The notes under the pieces were generated by a model. That model was not told the origin of the DNA and did not search any database. It was given only the letters and a program-made list of their open reading frames with translations. A stretch of 64,000 nt of DNA from JBDHTQ01 sp039808765 (GTDB lineage Bacteria > Pseudomonadota > Alphaproteobacteria > UBA2400), in assembly GCA_039808765.1 (NCBI GenBank), contig JBDHTQ010000010.1, positions 1-64,000 on the forward strand, written 5' to 3'. Shown here piece after piece: positions 60,267-64,000 of this stretch (position 1 is the first letter of the stretch; each line of letters opens with the position of its first letter). A program made the translations under genes and the position numbers.

Positions 60267-60500
60267 GGCACACAGTCTATCACTCTCATAAAAAATTGCG
60301 AGAGCAATCCGAATCGATCTTTGCCGCATCAAACTGTTGCAATAGAATCCTACTTGACAGAGATACTGACAAAACTGCGTCTTCTTTCTCGCGTCGCACT
60401 AAAAATAACAATTGAAACAATAGCCCGTCTGACTCACCTTTCCTAAAAGCGCGGTTGAGTCGAAAAAACGCGATTTTAACTTCGGATAGGAATCCTTTAT

Positions 60501-61004
60501 ATGAAGACAAATGCATTGACTTTAAAGTCAGACAGTCAAAATCCTTTGGATTTAATGGAACAAATTGTAAGCGCAAACGAATGGCTGTTTGATCGCGCCA
60601 GCAAAAACGAGCTTGCAATTGATGTCGCAGGATGTTGGAGCAATTATCGCATCAGTGCGGTCTGGCAAAATGAAATGAGTGCACTTCAATTTTCTTGCCA
60701 GCTAGAGTTGAAGGTTCCCACACTTCGTCGCGCACAGGTATACGATCTGGTTGCCAATTTAAACAGTCGACTTTGGCTGGGGCATTTTGACTTAGGCCCT
60801 GAAAATGCAACGCCCACATTTCGGCACACTTTATTATTACGGGGAATGAGTGGCGCCTCAACCGAGCAGTTAGAAGATCTCGTCGAGTTTGCCATCGCCG
60901 AATGCGAGCGATTCTACCCGGCTTTCCAATTTGTTATTTGGGCCGGAAAATCGCCCGAAGAAGCTCTATCTTCCTCCATCCTGGAAACTGTAGGCGTGGC
61001 ATGA
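60501..61004 (+). CDS. YbjN-domain protein
   Basis: A 167-residue soluble protein with the YbjN fold: PLDLMEQIVSANEWLFDR, RISAVWQNEMSALQF, LWLGHFDLGPENATPTFRHTLLL and FVIWAGKSPEEAL. YbjN-type proteins look like chaperone-related regulators of type III secretion origin, but their role in this setting is unknown. The TGA overlaps the proC ATG, so translation is coupled; the ybjN-proC pair is conserved in alphaproteobacteria. Confidence 0.88.
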   Translation: MKTNALTLKSDSQNPLDLMEQIVSANEWLFDRASKNELAIDVAGCWSNYRISAVWQNEMSALQFSCQLELKVPTLRRAQVYDLVANLNSRLWLGHFDLGPENATPTFRHTLLLRGMSGASTEQLEDLVEFAIAECERFYPAFQFVIWAGKSPEEALSSSILETVGVA

Positions 61005-61843
61005 GCTGTCCCACCTCAGAAAATCTAAGCAGTCTTTGTAAAGCGAAAATACTGCTCGTGGGTTTTGGAAAAATGGGGAAAGCCCTTTGCGAGGGCTGGC
61101 AAAAAAACTTTTCAATCACTGTTATTGATCCCCATCCATCACAACCGCCACAGCAGGGTATTGATTTTTTCAATGATCCTGCATCGCTTAAGAGTGATTA
61201 TAGACCCGATGCAATTATTCTGGCAGTTAAGCCGCAATCATTTGCAGAGGTTTTACCGCAATATAAAAAATTCACGCAAGACTCAACGCTTTTTATTTCG
61301 ATTGCTGCCGGTAAAACTGTTGTTTCTATTGAAGAAATTCTCGGCACTCCCACGCCTGTCGTGCGGGCCATGCCAAACTTAGCCGCACTTATACAACAAA
61401 GCATGACGGTTGGTTTTGCTAATTCTTCCTGCACGCGCGAACAGAAAAATATCGCAGAAAAAGCCCTTTCAGCGATTGGTCTTTTTGGCTGGGTTAACAA
61501 TGAAAATGATCTGGATACGGTTACGGCTGTTTCTGGCAGCGGACCAGCATATTTTTTCCTCATGACCGAAATATTGACCACGTGCGCCATAAAAAATGGC
61601 CTTACCCCTGATTTTAGTGCGCAGCTGGTACGCCAAACACTTATCGGCGCGGCCTCTATTGTCGCAGGATCAACAGAAAGCGCCACAGACCTGCGTAAAG
61701 CCGTAACCAGCAAAGGTGGTACAACTGAAGCGGCACTGGCAATCTTTAACCATGATGATGCTTTTTTGAGATTGTGCGACGAAGCTGTTAATGCTGCGAT
61801 TAAACGGAGTCAAACCCTTGCACACGAAGGCAAGCAGGTGTAA
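61001..61843 (+). CDS. proC: Pyrroline-5-carboxylate reductase
   Basis: A 280-residue NAD(P)H enzyme for the last step of proline synthesis. Motifs: LLVGFGKMGKALCEGW, VRAMPNLAALIQQSMT, VSGSGPAYFF and DLRKAVTSKGGTTEAAL, the P5C reductase signature. The start is the ATG 61001, overlapping the ybjN stop; the frame open above it is not needed. Confidence 0.95.
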   Translation: MSCPTSENLSSLCKAKILLVGFGKMGKALCEGWQKNFSITVIDPHPSQPPQQGIDFFNDPASLKSDYRPDAIILAVKPQSFAEVLPQYKKFTQDSTLFISIAAGKTVVSIEEILGTPTPVVRAMPNLAALIQQSMTVGFANSSCTREQKNIAEKALSAIGLFGWVNNENDLDTVTAVSGSGPAYFFLMTEILTTCAIKNGLTPDFSAQLVRQTLIGAASIVAGSTESATDLRKAVTSKGGTTEAALAIFNHDDAFLRLCDEAVNAAIKRSQTLAHEGKQV

Positions 61844-61854
61844 CATTCAGCAAT

Positions 61855-62505
61855 ATGTCGACACGTAAAACATCTTCAAAAAACAAACCAAAGAATCCGG
61901 ATCACGCATCTCGCCCTAACCCAACTCGCGTGCAAATCGTTGATATGGTAATGTCGATGGCGGCTCAACGCGGCTGGGCTGCAGTTGAGTTTGATGATGT
62001 TGCAGCATCCATGCGACTCAGTCCGATGCAGCTAGAAAAATTCTGCCCCGACAAGCAGGGATTCATCAAATTGCTTGCACAAGAAGTAGCCGATTTGTAT
62101 GCCGAAAACATTCCCTCTTCAGATGTGCAAGAAAATGTCCATGATCGTCTGTTCGAGGCCACAATGGCGTTGTTTGACATTATGTCGCCGTGGAAAAGCG
62201 GGATTAGCTCCATCATAAAATCCTGGCCGAAGCAGGATCTGTTTGTTCCCTTGCATGCCTCACGTTTTTTAATAAAACTCAGCGCTCTTATTTTAGATAA
62301 GTCACGTATTGCAGCAAACCCCTTACGGAATGCCGGACTATCCTTTGTTTTGCTTTCAGTTCTGCGCACTTGGGCACGTGATAAAAGCGAGGATTTAGGC
62401 TCAACCATGGCAATCCTCAATCAGCGCTTAACACAAGCTGCTCAATTTGCCGAAACCTTGCGCCCTTTGTGCCGAAAAACGACTGAGTCAAACGCCACTG
62501 TCTAA
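61855..62505 (+). CDS. TetR-like regulator
   Basis: A 216-residue protein. After a basic leader (about 1-22) the N-terminal helices (QIVDMVMSMAAQRGWAAVEFDDVAASMRLSPMQLEKFCPDKQGF) fit a TetR DNA-binding domain, with the turn at residues 45-55. The rest is helical, likely the ligand/dimerisation domain. The ligand and targets are unknown; the neighbouring phasin and proC genes are candidates. It follows proC by 11 bases. Confidence 0.8.
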   Translation: MSTRKTSSKNKPKNPDHASRPNPTRVQIVDMVMSMAAQRGWAAVEFDDVAASMRLSPMQLEKFCPDKQGFIKLLAQEVADLYAENIPSSDVQENVHDRLFEATMALFDIMSPWKSGISSIIKSWPKQDLFVPLHASRFLIKLSALILDKSRIAANPLRNAGLSFVLLSVLRTWARDKSEDLGSTMAILNQRLTQAAQFAETLRPLCRKTTESNATV

Positions 62506-62618
62506 GGCTTTTGTGCACTGCACAAAAAAATGTTGACGGGCATCTTAAAAAGGCGCATTGTGACTTGGCTTCGTTCCCTAGCGAAAGCCGAAATTAAATT
62601 CGATGCAAGGAATCTGCC

Positions 62619-63074
62619 ATGACAAAAAACGCCCAACAAAACTCAGCTTTTGATTTTGATATTGCTCGCTTCATGAGTGATTTTAAATCCCCAATGAGCA
62701 ACATTGAACAAGTTATTGGTATTCATCGCCGTAATTTTGAAGCAATCATCGCTGCCAATCAAATGACCGTTGAAGGCATTCAAAACATGATCCGTCGCCA
62801 AGCTGAAATTGTGCGCGAAACTCTTGAAGATGCCGGTTCAATGCTGTCAGAAATTGCTGCAGCAGGCACACCTGAAGACAAGTTGGTACGCCAGCTTGAA
62901 CGCGTCAAAAAATCCTATGATAACGCGATGTCGAATGTTCGTGAACTGACAGATTTAGCCAACCGATCAGGGAGTGAGGCGGCTGATGTTGTTTCAACCC
63001 GCATCAGCAATAGCTTAGACGAAATCAAATCAGCAACCTGCTGTTCAACCACAGGCAAGAAGAGCGGCAAATAA
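62619..63074 (+). CDS. Phasin-family protein
   Basis: A 151-residue, mostly helical protein: PMSNIEQVIGIHRRNFEAIIAANQMTVEGIQNMIRRQAEIV matches the phasin_2 family (granule-associated proteins). Phasins coat polyhydroxyalkanoate granules or act in stress. The C-terminus has CCSTTGKKSGK. A Shine-Dalgarno-like AAGGAA precedes the ATG. The 110 bases upstream should hold its promoter; no clear motif stands out. Followed by a strong terminator. Confidence 0.9.
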   Translation: MTKNAQQNSAFDFDIARFMSDFKSPMSNIEQVIGIHRRNFEAIIAANQMTVEGIQNMIRRQAEIVRETLEDAGSMLSEIAAAGTPEDKLVRQLERVKKSYDNAMSNVRELTDLANRSGSEAADVVSTRISNSLDEIKSATCCSTTGKKSGK

Positions 63075-63108
63075 ATAAGTATTTATGATAGGGAGCAATC
63101 CTTGTCGA

Positions 63109-63140
63109 AAAAGGGGCAGTCAGTCTTGACTGCCCCTTTT
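63109..63140 (+). terminator. Intrinsic terminator after the phasin gene
   Basis: AAAAGGGGCAGTCA (63109-63122) pairs perfectly with TGACTGCCCCTTTT (63127-63140) around a 4-base loop, followed by further T (TTAAT). Strong, 35 bases after the stop. Confidence 0.92.
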
Positions 63141-63210
63141 TTAATATAAGATATACTTGCTATTATCCTGCCGCGGCCCATGATGTCGGCAAGCAAAAAA
63201 GGATCAGGCT

Positions 63211-63903
63211 ATGATTACTCCCGCAAATCGGTTTCAATTTTTTTTCTCGTCACTGATTTTTTTGGCTCTTGTGACGATGTCTCATCATTCACATGCTGAA
63301 AACTTGACAGTGACATTACTCATGCCTCTTGGTCAAGAATCGGTACGTTATACATTAACGGATACAGACAGCACCACGTTTAAAAGAAAATGGATGGCCC
63401 TTCCCACGGTCGATCAGCAACCACCAATCGGTGATACCGATGACTATCGCGGTATGATTCTCAGTTTTTCTCCTACCAAGGAATATCGTCTCTTTGATGG
63501 GGTTGGCATGGATGATCAAGAGCACAAAAAGGATGACTTGCGTGTCCTTGAGCGTTGGGTCTTGCTGCACGCCCCTGAATCAATACAGAAGGACCTTCTC
63601 AAAAATCTTGATCGTCAGCTTGCTGAGGAGACAACCAATCTCTCAACCCCCTTGGCAGAAAGCACCATGCCACAACAAATCATCGATTATTGTCAAGAAG
63701 AAGGCCAAGGAAACCCTACCATTCTTGTGAATTGTTATCACCGTGCCCTTGTTGTGAAGATGTCAGTAAAAGAGTACGCCGCTAAACTTGAGCAACTCAT
63801 TCGCCAACTTGACCCCAATATCAAAATGCATCCTGAATTTTTGGACACAAAGGATTGCCCAACAGCCTCATCTTCCCAAAACAAAATGATCAAGGTGAAA
63901 TAA
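63211..63903 (+). CDS. Exported protein of unknown function (230 aa)
   Basis: A protein with an N-terminal signal peptide (about 1-28, cleavage after SHA) and a soluble periplasmic part. It has three Cys (DYCQEEGQ, VNCYHR, DCPTAS) and a C-terminal helical region with MSVKEYAAKLEQLIRQLDP. I do not recognise a family. Single gene. Confidence 0.7.
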   Translation: MITPANRFQFFFSSLIFLALVTMSHHSHAENLTVTLLMPLGQESVRYTLTDTDSTTFKRKWMALPTVDQQPPIGDTDDYRGMILSFSPTKEYRLFDGVGMDDQEHKKDDLRVLERWVLLHAPESIQKDLLKNLDRQLAEETTNLSTPLAESTMPQQIIDYCQEEGQGNPTILVNCYHRALVVKMSVKEYAAKLEQLIRQLDPNIKMHPEFLDTKDCPTASSSQNKMIKVK

Positions 63904-63949
63904 AATCACACGAAGCTGCAAATACCAAACGCCTTGATGTCGGTAAGAT

Positions 63950-64000
63950 CTAGGCCGAACGCATGCGCAAGATAAAGGATTCAACTTCATCTTTAAGGCG
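63950..64000 (-). CDS. C-terminal tail of a gene running out of the window, probably a chemotaxis receptor
   Basis: From base 64000 down to a TAG at 63950-63952 the frame reads RLKDEVESFILRMRSA. Many alphaproteobacterial methyl-accepting chemotaxis proteins end in a similar LxxEVxxFLxxxRxA tail. Only 16 residues are visible, so the identification is a guess. Confidence 0.4.
   Translation of the reverse strand, partial: RLKDEVESFILRMRSA

Overview
The window reads as a chromosomal segment of a free-living or facultatively free-living alphaproteobacterium with moderately low GC (my impression, not computed). Several features point to this group: an F0 ATP synthase operon with paired b' and b subunits (atpI-B-E-F'-F) and no F1 genes beside it, a transhydrogenase split into pntAA/pntAB/pntB, a GapR/DUF2312 protein, a DivL-type kinase with tyrosine in place of the phospho-histidine, the order DUF4164-zapA-6S RNA-formyl-THF cyclo-ligase, an mltA-smr pair, a midA(NDUFAF7)-lgt pair, and a phasin. 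I cannot name the genus. No CRISPR array, prophage or intact insertion sequence is visible.

Layout. 0-6 kb (mostly minus strand): partial accB, an aroQ-like gene, a DsbA-like oxidoreductase, a BepA-like M48 peptidase, an alpha/beta hydrolase and an ornithine-decarboxylase-fold protein. Both the aroQ-like and the decarboxylase-like products lack the usual catalytic residues. 6-19 kb: a MotB-like protein, an RTX calcium-binding secreted protein, then a surface-polysaccharide block (GT2 with a G9 tract, WecG/TagA-type transferase, O-antigen-ligase-like protein, GT4), a Sel1 lipoprotein, accD, and a lipid-A-type cassette (LAB_N protein, GT39, PAP2 phosphatase). 19-30 kb: tRNA-Pro(GGG), small unknown genes, htpG, two unidentified genes flanked by AT-rich DNA, an ABC exporter, a soluble double-PAS chemotaxis-type receptor and a periplasmic binding protein.

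30-46 kb: F0 ATP synthase genes, gapR, two neighbouring exported proteins that share a short motif in their disordered linkers (one is a D,D-carboxypeptidase with a SPOR domain), formyl-THF cyclo-ligase, 6S RNA, zapA, an FMN oxidoreductase with a C-terminal cysteine cluster, two orphan genes, divL, mltA and smr. Two diverged copies of a small dispersed repeat lie at about 32.24-32.31 kb and 45.36-45.48 kb.

46-64 kb: the transhydrogenase operon, rplM-rpsI (S9 has a long N-terminal extension), a protein with a degenerate T7-lysozyme-like domain, acpS, lepB-rnc-era, rnr-midA, lgt-I78 inhibitor, ybjN-proC-TetR, phasin, an exported unknown, and at the right edge the tail of what is probably a chemotaxis receptor.

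As a whole this is largely core chromosome: energy conversion, envelope building, fatty-acid synthesis, cell division and polarity, and RNA processing. It is interrupted by small accessory patches (polysaccharide genes, RTX protein, orphan AT-rich genes). I did not find a complete new defence or mobile system. The most unusual signals are the pseudoenzyme-like proteins and the dispersed repeat.
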